Source of the DNA: Candidatus Brocadia sapporoensis
GTDB lineage: Bacteria; Planctomycetota; Brocadiia; Brocadiales; Brocadiaceae
Reading direction: 5' to 3'
Length of the DNA: 64,000 bases
NCBI RefSeq assembly: GCF_001753675.2
Contig: NZ_MJUW02000108.1
Location: 1 to 64,000, forward strand
The notes beneath the pieces were generated by a model that was not told the DNA's origin, ran no database searches, and saw nothing but the letters and a program-made list of their open reading frames with translations. Shown one piece after another: positions 1-8,950 of the stretch (position 1 is its first letter; every line of letters begins with the position of its first letter). The position numbers and the translations under genes were made by a program.

Positions 1-14
1 ACCATTTCTGGCCT

Positions 15-50
15 AATCCTGCAACAAGGCTTCGCCTTGTTTGCAGGATT
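15..50. repeat. Strong hairpin (imperfect inverted repeat)
   Basis: A 16-base left arm (15-30) pairs with a 17-base right arm (34-50) with one bulged base and a 3-base loop. There is no T-run after it, so it is not a standard intrinsic terminator on the plus strand. It may be an end of a repeat element or part of the 3' region of a gene left of the window. Confidence 0.6.
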
Positions 51-78
51 TAGGTGATATATTGCTAACGTATTGTAA

Positions 79-520
79 ATGTTTTTCGCTGAGTTTTGGA
101 AAACAAGAACGAACGACAGGGACAAACCATTGGAGTGTGTCAGTTGGAACGATGCGATAAGCCTATTGCAACTGTCGGAGCAAAAAGGTGGGGTTAGCCC
201 CGTTTATACTATCAATGATGACACGGTAAACACCGACTTCAGCGCCAAGAGAATTACCGTTGTCTAACCGATATCGAGTGGGAATGCGCTGTGAGGTGAA
301 AATGGGTACAAAAATACTCGTGAGGAGACGGAGAGCCTATTGGCAAAACGTGTGTTTTTCTGGACGGGAACGTTGGCGGGGTATAAAGAGGGCTATGGCG
401 CACTGCTCCGATCAGCTCGTTTGATCCCAATGTGTCTGGCCTGTAGGATATGACCGGTAATGTATGGGAGTGGTGCTGGGATTGGTATGACAAAGAGTAT
501 TATAAGAGTAGTCTCGGCCT
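79..520 (+). pseudogene. Broken formylglycine-generating-enzyme (SUMF1/EgtB-like) domain gene
   Basis: Translation in several frames gives pieces of a sulfatase-modifying-factor domain. The first reads KPLECVSWNDAI and SPVYTINDDTV near 79-250, followed in another frame by DIEWECA near 270. The last reads GNVWEWCWDWYDKEYYKSS at about 452-508, with a stop codon just before it where the family has a residue of a GLYDMTGNVWEW motif. At least two frame changes and one internal stop separate the pieces, so no functional product is expected. The C-terminal part of the domain is not recognisable, and the frame runs directly into a small inverted-repeat element at about 519. Intact members oxidise cysteine to formylglycine in sulfatases or act as generic C-type-lectin-fold domains. 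Which one this was cannot be told. Confidence 0.75.
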
Positions 521-680
521 GACTTTCGCAATTTGTGGCAAAAAAAGGTCATTTTTGGGCAAGAATCATTGTGAAAGTCTTGATATTCAAGGGGTGGATT
601 TTCAGAAAGCCTTGTAGTGCCGACCTTTTTGCATGACCCCTTGTTTTTCCAGGCACACCCCTCGAATTGCGAAAGTCGGG
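519..680. mobile_element. MITE-like element with terminal inverted repeats
   Basis: A 16-base end at about 520-535 is repeated inverted at about 665-680 with 15 of 16 bases matching; the core is GACTTTCGCAATT. The roughly 160 bp between carry no convincing reading frame. The left end abuts the last readable codons of the SUMF1-like pseudogene, as expected of a small non-autonomous element inserted in or beside it. I see no clear target-site duplication, and no transposase with these ends lies in the window. Confidence 0.5.
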
Positions 681-1103
681 TTAGCTGAGTAATTATTGGA
701 GGCATTGCCATATTGGTAGATACGGATAGTCACAAGAAAAAAACTTCCCGCTCGCCGTAATAATTAATAAATCCAAGACCTTCACATCCTATTTATTTTT
801 TACCCAGGAGTGAACATCTGCTAAAAGGATTCCGATCCTATCAAGGGCATACTCATCATCTTCTATCACGAACATCTCTTTTTTCTTATCATCGAGCAAC
901 TATCTCGTTTAAAATGAAGCAAAAAGGTTGATTCCAGCCATTTTTTAGAATTGTAAATGGACAACAACGAAGTTGGTAACACGCAATCACATAATTAGTT
1001 ATGATGATAAAAGGCTATTGGAATAATTATTGCTGCACGTTTTACTGAGACATTATAAGATTAGTTTGTTTTACTAGTAAAAAATTTTATGGAGGAAACG
1101 GTC
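681..1103. other. Degenerate gap with one short remnant
   Basis: No intact gene is visible. A 36-codon open stretch on the minus strand (789-899) is listed separately. The rest is AT-rich, has many stops in all frames and shows no repeat or RNA structure that I can support. Confidence 0.4.
789..899 (-). pseudogene. Possible response-regulator N-terminal remnant
   Basis: A minus-strand stretch of 36 codons between two stops contains KKKEMFVIEDDEYALDRIGI. This resembles the first strand and acidic pocket of a receiver domain (hydrophobic residues followed by EDD). It stops after about 15 more residues, has no start codon and no phosphoacceptor region. The match is short, and another origin is possible. 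Confidence 0.25.
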
Positions 1104-1590
1104 ATAAAAAAATAGAGACAGATATTCGGTCTAAATGTTTTTCAGCAATAAGTGTGGCATTGCTGGAAAAAGAAAAAAATGGAAAGGTGGTAAGGGGGGA
1201 AAGGGAATGAGGAAGGGGATTGGGAATAGTACAAATGCGATGCGGCAGGCAATGCTCAGATAGACTTGCATAAAAAGTTAAAACTTGAGATCGTTGTTCA
1301 GGATACAGATGGGGATCGGGTAGTTTGCATAATTATTGATGATGTATAAACGGGCGCAAATGGAGATGGTAAAATGTGTGTATTGCAGTAGAATCGATTA
1401 TTTGCTACACACCGGTGAAATGGGAAAACGTGCTATTGCAGAGGGAATGGGCGTTAAATTATTTACCGGAGAGAAAATAGAGGGTGATGAGATCGTTGAG
1501 GTTTGTGAGAAGATAATTGAAGATGAAGATTTTACTTATTCAAAATTACAAAAGAGTGATAATAATGTTAACAAATATATTCAACCATAA
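1104..1590 (+). pseudogene. Broken PII signalling protein (GlnB/GlnK family) upstream of amtB
   Basis: A good ribosome site (GGAGG at 1091-1095) precedes an ATA codon at 1104 where a start is expected, and the frame then reads like a PII N-terminus (KKIETDIRSKCFSAISVALLEKE split by later stops). A second frame at about 1265-1370 gives KLKLEIVVQDTDGDRVV and, after a stop, TGANGDGKM, which are the PII strand and the TGxxGDGKIFV signature. A third frame at about 1370-1440 gives a TGEMGKRAI ending like the PII RTGExGxxAI. Lost start, internal stops and at least two frameshifts make it dead. An 84-codon open frame (1336-1590) covers only the tail of it plus non-homologous sequence, and I do not regard it as a gene. 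PII proteins normally gate AmtB, which follows immediately. Confidence 0.7.
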
Positions 1591-1606
1591 AAGAAAGGAA
1601 ATACTC

Positions 1607-2989
1607 ATGCGTAACATATCATGGATGAAATTAAAATCTCTCGGATGGCTCATATTATATGGCCTCCCACTGGTTTTCTTTTGTATGCGTAATTCACATG
1701 CAGGCGATTCCAACGGTGCATTGACATTTTCTCTAAGTCTTGAAGGATTAAATGTCGCAGGAAATTTTGTTTGGGTGCTCATGGCAGCCTTCCTTATCCT
1801 GTTTATGCAGGCAGGATTTGTATTGTTGGGTGGACTTGTTAATTCCAAAAATATGCTCAGCTACATGACGCATTGCTTTATGGCAACGACGGCAGGCACC
1901 CTTATTTTTTGGCTCTTTGGTTTTGCTTTGATGTTCGGGGGTTCTGAACTTGGATCCGGGCTTGACAAGGGCAATTCCTTCATTGGCTACAGCGGTTTTA
2001 TGCTTCTCGGAGAGACTTACGATGTAAAAACCGTTTTACTCTTTGTCTTCATGGCTGTTGTTGCGACATTTATTGGTAGTATTATAGCCGGTGCTATAGC
2101 AGAAAGGATGAAATTCTCCGCTTATTTACTGGCGTGTTTTCTCGTGTATACCCTTGTTTATTCTTTCTATGGTCATTGGGTATGGGGTGAGGGTTGGCTG
2201 GCAAAGTTACCGTTTGGTGTCGGCGCCAAGGATTTTGCCGGTTCCGGTGTTGTACATGCAGCCGGTGGAATATGTGCCTTTATGGGTGCGTGGGCATTAG
2301 GTCCAAGAATCGGCAGATTTAACCCGGATGGTTCCGCGAATGCCTTACCAGGTCACAATATTGCTTATGTAATTCTTGGGACAATTATCCTTGCCTTTGG
2401 ATGGCTTGCTTATGATGCCGGAAGTACGCTTGCGATATCGGACTTGAGGTCTTCAATTATTGCAGCCAATACCTTTCTTTCTGGTGTCGCTGGTGCTGTT
2501 ATTGTCATCCTATATTACTACATAAAGACAAAAAAGGTCAATGTAGCCGAGGCATGTAACGGTTCTCTGGCTGGTTTTGTGGCGATTTCAGGGCCATGTG
2601 CATATGTTGCACCCTGGGCTGCCGTCATTATTGGAATTGCTGGGGGTTTGTTGATGTGCTGGTCCACGTGGCTGATTGAACACAAATTCAGGGTAGATGA
2701 TCCGCTTGGAGCAGTATCTGTCCATGGGGCTAACGGTCTATGGGGACTTCTCGCAGTCGGCATATTTGCTGATGGTTCATATGGTAATGTAAATGGATTA
2801 ATTACGGGTTCCGGGCAACAATTCTTTGCTCAGCTTATTGCTTTTCTCGCTGTCATTGTGTGGGCAGGTGGACTTGGCTTTGCCATTTTCTTCGGATTGA
2901 AACATACCATTGGCATAAGAGTCTCCAAAACAGAGGAAATTGACGGTCTGGATATTAATATCCATGGCACCAAATGTTATCCTTCATAA
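1607..2989 (+). CDS. amtB: Ammonium transporter AmtB/Amt family
   Basis: A 460-residue membrane channel for NH4+/NH3. An upstream in-frame ATG at 1517 exists, but ATG 1607 has a purine-rich ribosome site (AAGAAAGGAA, 1591-1600) and is followed by a plausible signal sequence (GWLILYGLPLVFF, then a cleavable SHAGD region), as in other Amt proteins. About eleven membrane segments follow. Family hallmarks are GHWVWGEGWL and DFAGSGVVHAAGG, which carry the conserved transport aspartate and first pore histidine, and SVHGANGLWG, which carries the second pore histidine. The C-terminal tail (VSKTEEIDGLDINIHGTKCYP) has the conserved EExxGLDxxxHG motif through which PII proteins regulate. The adjacent PII gene is broken, so any PII control must come from elsewhere. 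Function is clear from sequence. Confidence 0.95.
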   Translation: MRNISWMKLKSLGWLILYGLPLVFFCMRNSHAGDSNGALTFSLSLEGLNVAGNFVWVLMAAFLILFMQAGFVLLGGLVNSKNMLSYMTHCFMATTAGTLIFWLFGFALMFGGSELGSGLDKGNSFIGYSGFMLLGETYDVKTVLLFVFMAVVATFIGSIIAGAIAERMKFSAYLLACFLVYTLVYSFYGHWVWGEGWLAKLPFGVGAKDFAGSGVVHAAGGICAFMGAWALGPRIGRFNPDGSANALPGHNIAYVILGTIILAFGWLAYDAGSTLAISDLRSSIIAANTFLSGVAGAVIVILYYYIKTKKVNVAEACNGSLAGFVAISGPCAYVAPWAAVIIGIAGGLLMCWSTWLIEHKFRVDDPLGAVSVHGANGLWGLLAVGIFADGSYGNVNGLITGSGQQFFAQLIAFLAVIVWAGGLGFAIFFGLKHTIGIRVSKTEEIDGLDINIHGTKCYPS

Positions 2990-3319
2990 GAGAAAAATAG
3001 TGAAGTACTCTTAAGTTTTTTGTAAGCAACAGATTGCTTCACTGTCGCTCCACTCCTCGTAATGACGTTTGCTTGTGTACAGGTTTTATGAAACGTTATG
3101 CTAGGGGGTTATTTTAGTATTACATCATAACACAGCAAAACCGCAACCAAATCCCCCCACTAACAAGTGGGACAAAAGGGGTGTTGATCTTACTTCTGTA
3201 TGTATTGATCAGGGATTAGTTGCGGCGTTGCTGCTTTGGGAAATATCTCATTTGAGGTATGAAAAGTAAGGGATAATTCTAGGGTTAAATATTTTCGAAG
3301 AGCACATCCGGAAACGGGT
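2990..3319. other. Intergenic gap with one arm of a common bacterial intergenic repeat
   Basis: No gene is supported. Around 3027-3066 the sequence reads AACAGATTGCTTCACTGTCG followed by a CTCCTCGTAATGACG part. This is a variant of the palindromic intergenic repeat (AGATTGCTTCG...GCAATGACG) seen in many bacteria. I find only one arm, so it is probably a decayed copy. Confidence 0.4.
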
Positions 3320-3856
3320 ATGATAAAAATTACCATAAAAAAATCTTTCTTAGAACTCTTTGAGGGTGATATTACTGAACAGGAAACGGATGCTATCGTC
3401 AACGCTGCGAACTCAAGTCTTTTGGGTGGCGGTGGTGTAGACGGTGCAATCCACAGGGTAGGGGGACATGCAATACTGGAAAGCTGTAAAAAAATAGGAG
3501 GATGTCCAACGGGGGAGGCGCGAATAACCACAGGTGGGAACTTGAAGGCAAAGTACGTTATCCATACCGTTGGGCCGATTTATTATGATGGCAAGAGAAA
3601 CGAACCGGAATTACTGGCAAATGCGTACAAAAATAGCCTAGTCCTTGCATCTCAATATAAAATCAGAAGTCTGGCGTTTCCGTCTATCAGCACGGGCGCA
3701 TATGGTTTTCCCATGAACGAAGCTGCGGTAATAGCTTTAAAAACCGTGATAGCCTATTTAAGAATCCATGTGGATATCCAGGTAGTGCGTTTTGTTCTCT
3801 TTAATTTAAAGGCATTTCAAATTTACGAAAAAGCCTTAAAAGGACTTATAATATAG
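3320..3856 (+). CDS. Macro-domain protein (O-acetyl-ADP-ribose deacetylase-like)
   Basis: A 178-residue single macro domain. It shows the classic ADP-ribose pocket: GDIT near residue 15, DAIVNAANSSLLGGGGVDGAIH at about 24-45, with the asparagines and the GGGG-V-D loop of the MacroD/YmdB class, CPTGEARIT near 64-72, VIHTVGP near 80, and SISTGAYGFP near 121-130. Such proteins hydrolyse O-acetyl-ADP-ribose or remove ADP-ribose from proteins or nucleic acids. The usual length is 170-190 residues, so the gene looks complete. The ribosome site is weak (GGAAACGGGT just upstream). No operon partner is visible: it stands alone between amtB and the oppositely oriented ogt. Confidence 0.9.
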   Translation: MIKITIKKSFLELFEGDITEQETDAIVNAANSSLLGGGGVDGAIHRVGGHAILESCKKIGGCPTGEARITTGGNLKAKYVIHTVGPIYYDGKRNEPELLANAYKNSLVLASQYKIRSLAFPSISTGAYGFPMNEAAVIALKTVIAYLRIHVDIQVVRFVLFNLKAFQIYEKALKGLII

Positions 3857-4090
3857 AATACCGTGTTTTTCAAAACTGGATATCCGGGATGTTTTCCGGA
3901 CAATGAGCAATGAACTCATGAAAATGATTGATTTTGACCGGCTGAGTGTTACGCTTTTAGCAAAGAAAGTAGGCTATGTGAAAATTTTGTACTGCCTAAG
4001 GATTGCGTAACACAGCACCGGAAAATGGACTCTCATATCCTAACCCGAACGAGTCGGAAAGGAAAAAATCCGAAGTGCGAAGTTTGTGCG

Positions 4091-4675
4091 TCAGTTCTGA
4101 CTAAAATGACGACCGTGAGCGGTATAGCATTCCATTTCTAACAACCGTTTTTTTATAGAAATTCCAAAGGCATATCCGGTCAAAGAACCATTGGAACCGA
4201 TGACCCTGTGACAGGGGATAACAGGTGGCAAAGGGTTTTTATTATTTGCCATTCCCACGGCCCTTGCAGCCAGAGGATGCCCGATCTGTTCCGCAACCCA
4301 CTTATATGACCGATACTCTCCGTAAGGGATTTCTTGTAATTTTCTCCATACTTTTCTTTGGAACTCGGTACCTAGCCGTAGATCTAACGCGAAGTTGAAG
4401 TACACTTGTTTACCGTTAAAATATTCTTTCAAAAGCTCCACTTCAGATTTTAGAAGTGAATCATTTCTCTGAATTTTTACCGATGAGTAATGTCTTCCTA
4501 TCTTTGTAAGATTCAAACAGGAAAAAGGATGTTGAAATGTTTCTTTTGTATTGCAGGGAAATAAAATTTGGCAAATTCCTTTCGTGCTTTTTGCGATGTA
4601 TACCCGGCCGAAAGATGTAAGGAAGTTGCTATAAGAAATTGTTTCCGGATTATTTATCGGTGGTTTTGTGTCCAA
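4091..4675 (-). CDS. ogt: Methylated-DNA-protein-cysteine S-methyltransferase
   Basis: A 194-residue DNA repair protein that transfers the alkyl group from O6-alkylguanine to its own cysteine. The active-site PCHRV motif is at residues 154-158 (Cys155). Before it lie FQRKVWRKLQEIPYGEYRSY and the helix-turn-helix with the arginine finger (AARAVGMANNKNP). The N-terminal part is divergent, as usual. The start is a TTG at 4675 inside the end of the upstream minus-strand gene (26-base overlap), with a weak AGG site. No later in-frame ATG keeps the N-terminal domain, so translational coupling to the membrane protein gene is likely. Confidence 0.9.
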   Translation of the reverse strand: MDTKPPINNPETISYSNFLTSFGRVYIAKSTKGICQILFPCNTKETFQHPFSCLNLTKIGRHYSSVKIQRNDSLLKSEVELLKEYFNGKQVYFNFALDLRLGTEFQRKVWRKLQEIPYGEYRSYKWVAEQIGHPLAARAVGMANNKNPLPPVIPCHRVIGSNGSLTGYAFGISIKKRLLEMECYTAHGRHFSQN

Positions 4676-5459
4676 ACGTCAACCTGAAACCTTTAACAAA
4701 ACCTATGATCGTTAAAGTAATAAAAAGCAAGGTAGCTAGTGCTGAGATTGCGAGGGTAATGATTGCCCACAATTCTTTTATAAAAATATTCCATCCCCTG
4801 AATTTTAATAAAGATATATCAGCCTTCTCAAGGAAAAAGAGAATCAGCGAAATGATAGTAAATCCGAGAACAAGATGTTTAATGTCTTGTTTATGAGGCG
4901 ACATTGAAACAGTAAAAATAATAATTACCAATATGTAAAAGATGTGGCGTATGTCTTCTATATGAAGTTTGTTCCTGAAAGAATTAAGGGTGGTCCACAC
5001 GGTATCAAGTAATTGTCGTATGAGATCGAAAAATCCCTTGAACGTAAAGTGTATTTCCTGAGAGAATGTGGTGTCGAGAGGAATAGGGTTAGAGAGTATC
5101 TTTGATAAAAAATAGATGAAAAAGGCACACCCAAAAATGGGTGCAGCTGCAATGATAAAGTCAAAGAGAAAAGGTACTTTTGGTTTATCATATTTAATTC
5201 CCATGCTATCGGAAGTGAATAAATTCAGTTCTTTAATAGTTGTGCCGGTTATAAGACATAGCAATGCGTGACTAAGCTCGTGTACAATAGTGCCGGGAAA
5301 GAGGAATCCCTTCACCATCCTGGCATTAACATACTTTGTCCATAATCCATAAGTAGCAAAACTAAGGAAAATGACCATGATGAGACCGATTGCTAACGAA
5401 AAATATATCATAACGTAGCACAGCCACAACCAATCCCTGCTCAATACATACAGGGACAA
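4650..5459 (-). CDS. Membrane metalloprotease-like protein with HExxH motif (M50-like)
   Basis: A protein of 269 residues with several hydrophobic segments (about 12-40, 90-115, 170-190, 195-215 and 235-258). A zinc-binding HELSH motif lies at residues 60-64, followed by ALLCLITGTTIKEL. This arrangement is that of the M50-like 'peptidase' families with an HExxH at the edge of a membrane helix. A second metal ligand (NPDG or a similar motif) is not obvious, so activity is uncertain. The TTG start at 5459 is the most upstream in-frame start, and a GGAGGAG site lies about 20 bases before it, rather far. A later start would still keep the HELSH region. The gene overlaps ogt by 26 bases. Substrate unknown. 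Confidence 0.6.
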   Translation of the reverse strand: MSLYVLSRDWLWLCYVMIYFSLAIGLIMVIFLSFATYGLWTKYVNARMVKGFLFPGTIVHELSHALLCLITGTTIKELNLFTSDSMGIKYDKPKVPFLFDFIIAAAPIFGCAFFIYFLSKILSNPIPLDTTFSQEIHFTFKGFFDLIRQLLDTVWTTLNSFRNKLHIEDIRHIFYILVIIIFTVSMSPHKQDIKHLVLGFTIISLILFFLEKADISLLKFRGWNIFIKELWAIITLAISALATLLFITLTIIGFVKGFRLTFGHKTTDK

Positions 5460-5848
5460 GATGAACCACCCCTTTTTCTCCTCCTTTGCAAAGATGGGAG
5501 GATAGGATGTGGGGGTTGTAAAAAATTTTTTATGAGGTAATACTCTATGGTGTACCTTTTTCCGAATATGTGAGGGTTAGATTAGCAGATGCACCTTGGT
5601 ATGTCAACTCGAAAAGCATTTTAAAAAGGCTATTCTAAAGAATTGTTTGACGTAATGTAAATTGGTAACAAGATACTATTGTAAACGATAAAATATGAAG
5701 AATTGCTTTGCAATTTGGAACATGAAATATATAATACGGCTTTGGTTCACGGATGCAAAGGGTGAAATGGGAACAGATTGGCTCATTGTTCTCAGATAAT
5801 TCGCGGTTACCACGGTGAACTCCATGACAAGCGATGCTCAGATTCTAT
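5460..5848. other. Intergenic gap upstream of tRNA-Ala
   Basis: Apart from the likely tRNA promoter (5708-5735) I see no gene. AATTGC-TTT-GCAATT at 5701-5715 is a short perfect palindrome overlapping the -35 box. Confidence 0.4.
5708..5735 (+). promoter_or_regulatory. Likely sigma-70-type promoter before tRNA-Ala
   Basis: TTGCAA (5708-5713), a 16-base spacer and TATAAT (5730-5735). Transcription would start about 105 bases before the mature tRNA. Confidence 0.4.
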
Positions 5849-5923
<75 letters not shown>

Positions 5924-6059
5924 TTTTTAATAAAGCACTGTTTCGAGTATACCAACAGTTTCATACCCTCTGAAATTATCGGGGTAAGAAAGTTTTGTGT
6001 GCCTGTCTGATTATATTCTTACCGCGGTATAGCTGTAATCAATCCCAAGTCTCACTTTT

Positions 6060-7757
6060 TTAATTTACCGTTAACGATGGTAAATTGGCATAAACCCTGC
6101 AAATTGAATCAGAGAGCTTATCAGGATCGTGTCGGAGTAAATCTTGTTTTTCCCACAAGATGCGTTTCTGGCTAAGGTCCTCAACCAAGTCAGCTTTTTT
6201 AACGTTAATGTTTAAATTATAAACATCTTCATCCATTAAAACTACCTCGGCTCCTTCTTTCTGGTATTTATCCAGGATGTCTTTGCGGGGAATATTGTTA
6301 TTTACAATCATATAATCCAACACGCCTTCTCCAAGATATTTTATAATGGCGTTAACATGGTGTGAAACTTTATAGAGATCGGTTTGGCCTGGCTGAGTGA
6401 CAATATTGCAAATATATATCTTGGTCGCCTTGCTATTTCGAATGGCATTTCTGATGTCTGGAACCAGTAAGTTTGTGATAATGCTCGTATAAAGACTGCC
6501 AGGCCCTATTACAATAATGTCAGCCTTATGAATTTCTTCTATGGCCTCCGGCGGAGAATCTGCGTTGTCGTCTTTCAGGAAGACGTCTTTAATTGGTGAC
6601 TTACCTACTGCACGCACGTTAAATTCTTCTTCTACATAGGTTCCATCTTCCAGTTCTGCACAGATATGCGTATTCGCGAGTGTTGAAGGAAGCACCTTTC
6701 CCCGAATGTTTAATATTTTACTTGCCCTTTTAATGGCCTGCTCAAAACTTCCTGTTATGTCCGTTAATGCCGTCATCAATAAATTTCCAAGGCTCATTCC
6801 TTCCAGCGATCCTCTATCAAACCGGTATTGAAACAATTGATATAATTCTCGCTCCTGTTCTTCTGTTTCAGAAAGCGCTACCAGGCAGTTTCTTGCATCT
6901 CCTGGTGGTAGTATTCCAAACTCCTCTCTCAGGACACCTGAGCTTCTCCCCGAATCAGTAACAGTTACGACAGCGGTAAGGTGTTTGCTGTAAGTCTTTG
7001 AACCCTCAAGCATGATGGGGAGGCCGGTACCACCACCGATAGCGACAATCTTAAGCTTGTCAGGCGTCTTTCCCATGTTATTGAGTTGAAGAATGGTAGG
7101 AATCTGAAAAATACGTTTGATCTTATAGTCTGGCCTGTCACACTCGTTTACAGCAGGCTCGTTCTTAAATCTCCCATGCAGAATCTGGATGGTGGTCATA
7201 CCGAGTGATTTGGCGATTCGTAATTCATCCCGTGGTCTGTCGCCTACCATCACAGCCTCTCCCGGGCTGATATTGTGCCTTTTGAGAAGATCATACATGC
7301 AATCTTCCATAAGAAGTCCGATTTCCTGATCGTTAATTACAATTTCGTCAAAAAAAGGTTTTAAGCCCAGCATGTGTATCTTTTTTTCCTGACGCTCATG
7401 AACACCTACAGTTAACAGAAAAAGCCTATAGCCCCTTTCCCGTAATTCTTTAAGGGTAGAAATGGTATATGGAAAAGGTTGTATCTCAGAGACCTCACTG
7501 CTATTGTATGCCTTGTATGCAATATTGACCAATTTGTTATCTGCATAATATTTATTCACAATTTCGTTAAATACCAGATGATACGGGCCGTATTTTTCCG
7601 TAAGGTTCTTTTGAAGCTGATAAACCTCTTCTTCGGAACACGGGAGCCCTGCCTCCACCATTGCCCTGGCCGCACGCCTCCGTGATGCATCGATAAGCGA
7701 GCCGGTACAATCGTATAATGTGTCATCCAGATCAAAGACTACTGCCTTTATTTTCAT
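6060..7757 (-). CDS. HAD-like hydrolase fused to YvcK/CofD-like protein
   Basis: A 565-residue two-domain protein. Residues 1-225 form a HAD-superfamily domain: motif I DLDDTLYD (9-16), a motif II threonine near LLTVG (about 114-118) and motif IV VMVGDRPRDE (about 169-178). The usual motif III lysine in a KP context is not obvious, as the corresponding region reads IGLLMEDCMYDLL. Residues about 234-560 form a YvcK (gluconeogenesis factor) domain: KIVAIGGGTGLP, a TVTDSGRSSGVLREE region, GILPPGDARNCLVAL and later GPGSLYTSI. Normal YvcK proteins are about 320 residues and stand alone; they bind UDP-sugars and influence cell-wall and central carbon metabolism. The HAD half resembles pyrimidine 5'-nucleotidase-type phosphatases. 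The reading frame is continuous across the joint. What the phosphatase acts on is unknown. Confidence 0.88.
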   Translation of the reverse strand: MKIKAVVFDLDDTLYDCTGSLIDASRRRAARAMVEAGLPCSEEEVYQLQKNLTEKYGPYHLVFNEIVNKYYADNKLVNIAYKAYNSSEVSEIQPFPYTISTLKELRERGYRLFLLTVGVHERQEKKIHMLGLKPFFDEIVINDQEIGLLMEDCMYDLLKRHNISPGEAVMVGDRPRDELRIAKSLGMTTIQILHGRFKNEPAVNECDRPDYKIKRIFQIPTILQLNNMGKTPDKLKIVAIGGGTGLPIMLEGSKTYSKHLTAVVTVTDSGRSSGVLREEFGILPPGDARNCLVALSETEEQERELYQLFQYRFDRGSLEGMSLGNLLMTALTDITGSFEQAIKRASKILNIRGKVLPSTLANTHICAELEDGTYVEEEFNVRAVGKSPIKDVFLKDDNADSPPEAIEEIHKADIIVIGPGSLYTSIITNLLVPDIRNAIRNSKATKIYICNIVTQPGQTDLYKVSHHVNAIIKYLGEGVLDYMIVNNNIPRKDILDKYQKEGAEVVLMDEDVYNLNINVKKADLVEDLSQKRILWEKQDLLRHDPDKLSDSICRVYANLPSLTVN

Positions 7758-7956
7758 TTACTATATCCTTTTTTATATCTTCGTATTGAGTAACTATTTT
7801 CTATTTACTGTGAGATAACAACACATTGTCGTATTTCATAATAAAAACTTCTTTTTTGGGAAACTTTTTGCCACCCTCCGCTCCTTTTATTAAATGCGGG
7901 CAGATTGCGGTTTTGCAACGTTATGTGATATTTTAGTAAGCAAAAATAATACCGTA

Positions 7957-8640
7957 TTATTTCGATTGTTCTTTTCTTGCTTTATTTACCAACAAATGGG
8001 CTTGTCTTACTGGTTCTGGAATCCGATACCCATCGCATGTCGCCAGAGCGATACGAATTGCTAACGTCAAATTTATTTTGTGACCGGGAGATATAAAAAT
8101 GGGGTTTGTGTTTACTTTTGTTCTTAGCGCAGCCCCGACAACCTTATCCTTGAAAAAAAGCTTAGAATACGCACCGGCAATATTTTTTACACATTGGAAT
8201 TCTCCTACCAGCCGGCTTTTTGCACACCCAATGGCCCGTCTGTCAAGAATGAGCCCCATGTGTGACGCTAAGCCAAAATGACGCGGATGAGCTATCCCTT
8301 GTCCATCAAAAAGGATGACGTCAGGGTCGGTCTTTAGTTTTTTAAATGCCTTCAGCAATATAGGGGCTTCGCGAAATGAGAGGAGGCCTGGAATATACGG
8401 AAATCTCATCCTGCCAAAAGCCGTAGTCTCTTCAATCTTAACTAACCGTTTACCTAATTTATAGACAACGACACCAGCGAAAAAGAAATCACAATGCTTA
8501 TCATAAGAAACATCTGCTCCCGCTACTGTAGAGATTTTCCCTGCAATTCTTTTCAGAATAAGCTGTTCTCGTAAAGCTTCCTGAACCTTAATGGCCTTTT
8601 TGTAACCGAGACGCCATGAATGCAACTGGTTGAATTCCAT
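7957..8640 (-). CDS. nfi: Endonuclease V (deoxyinosine 3'-endonuclease)
   Basis: A 227-residue repair nuclease that nicks DNA one base 3' of deoxyinosine. Conserved blocks are present: VAGADVSYD near residue 38-46 (first catalytic aspartate), RFPYIPGLLSFRE near 90-102, DVILFDGQGIAHPRHFGLASHMG near 118-140 (metal-binding aspartate and the HPR block) and IGCAKSRL near 148-155. Length is typical (about 220-235). It is a single-gene unit on the minus strand, 199 bases from the HAD-YvcK gene. The start ATG is the only reasonable one. Confidence 0.93.
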   Translation of the reverse strand: MEFNQLHSWRLGYKKAIKVQEALREQLILKRIAGKISTVAGADVSYDKHCDFFFAGVVVYKLGKRLVKIEETTAFGRMRFPYIPGLLSFREAPILLKAFKKLKTDPDVILFDGQGIAHPRHFGLASHMGLILDRRAIGCAKSRLVGEFQCVKNIAGAYSKLFFKDKVVGAALRTKVNTNPIFISPGHKINLTLAIRIALATCDGYRIPEPVRQAHLLVNKARKEQSK

Positions 8641-8950
8641 TTTTCTTGTGCATGTTAATGGTATGTTAATTTTGTGAATGGGAGACCTTTGTTAAGGTTG
8701 TAATATAGTAAACGTAACAAATAAGCATACGTGCACGTGTCACATGAGGGCGACGGTCCGAAGTAATCCCCAGTGCTGGGATTGTTCCGCAGAGTTTACA
8801 CTGAGTAATGCGAATATGCTCGTAATGACATCGTTCTTTTTACGTTTACTATCGTTTGTCTGAACGTTTCATCACTTATTGACTATGAAGTTCTCGTGGG
8901 TATACCGCTCAAGCCAAATTCTTGTCCTATATATTCTATTCTCTCCCTTG
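8641..8950. other. Intergenic gap with a small hairpin
   Basis: No gene is supported. AATCCCCAG-TG-CTGGGATT at 8765-8783 forms a compact hairpin with one bulge. Flanking bases (GCTCGTAATGACA near 8849-8861) again resemble a decayed intergenic palindromic repeat like that at 3027-3066. Confidence 0.35.

Noticed and set aside
1336-1590. 84-codon open frame before amtB as a separate gene
   Set aside because: Its first third reads as the C-terminal block of the broken PII gene and the rest has no family resemblance; no ribosome site of its own.
1517-1606. Longer N-terminus for AmtB from ATG 1517
   Set aside because: The extra 30 residues are not Amt-like and would hide the signal sequence; ATG 1607 has a ribosome site.
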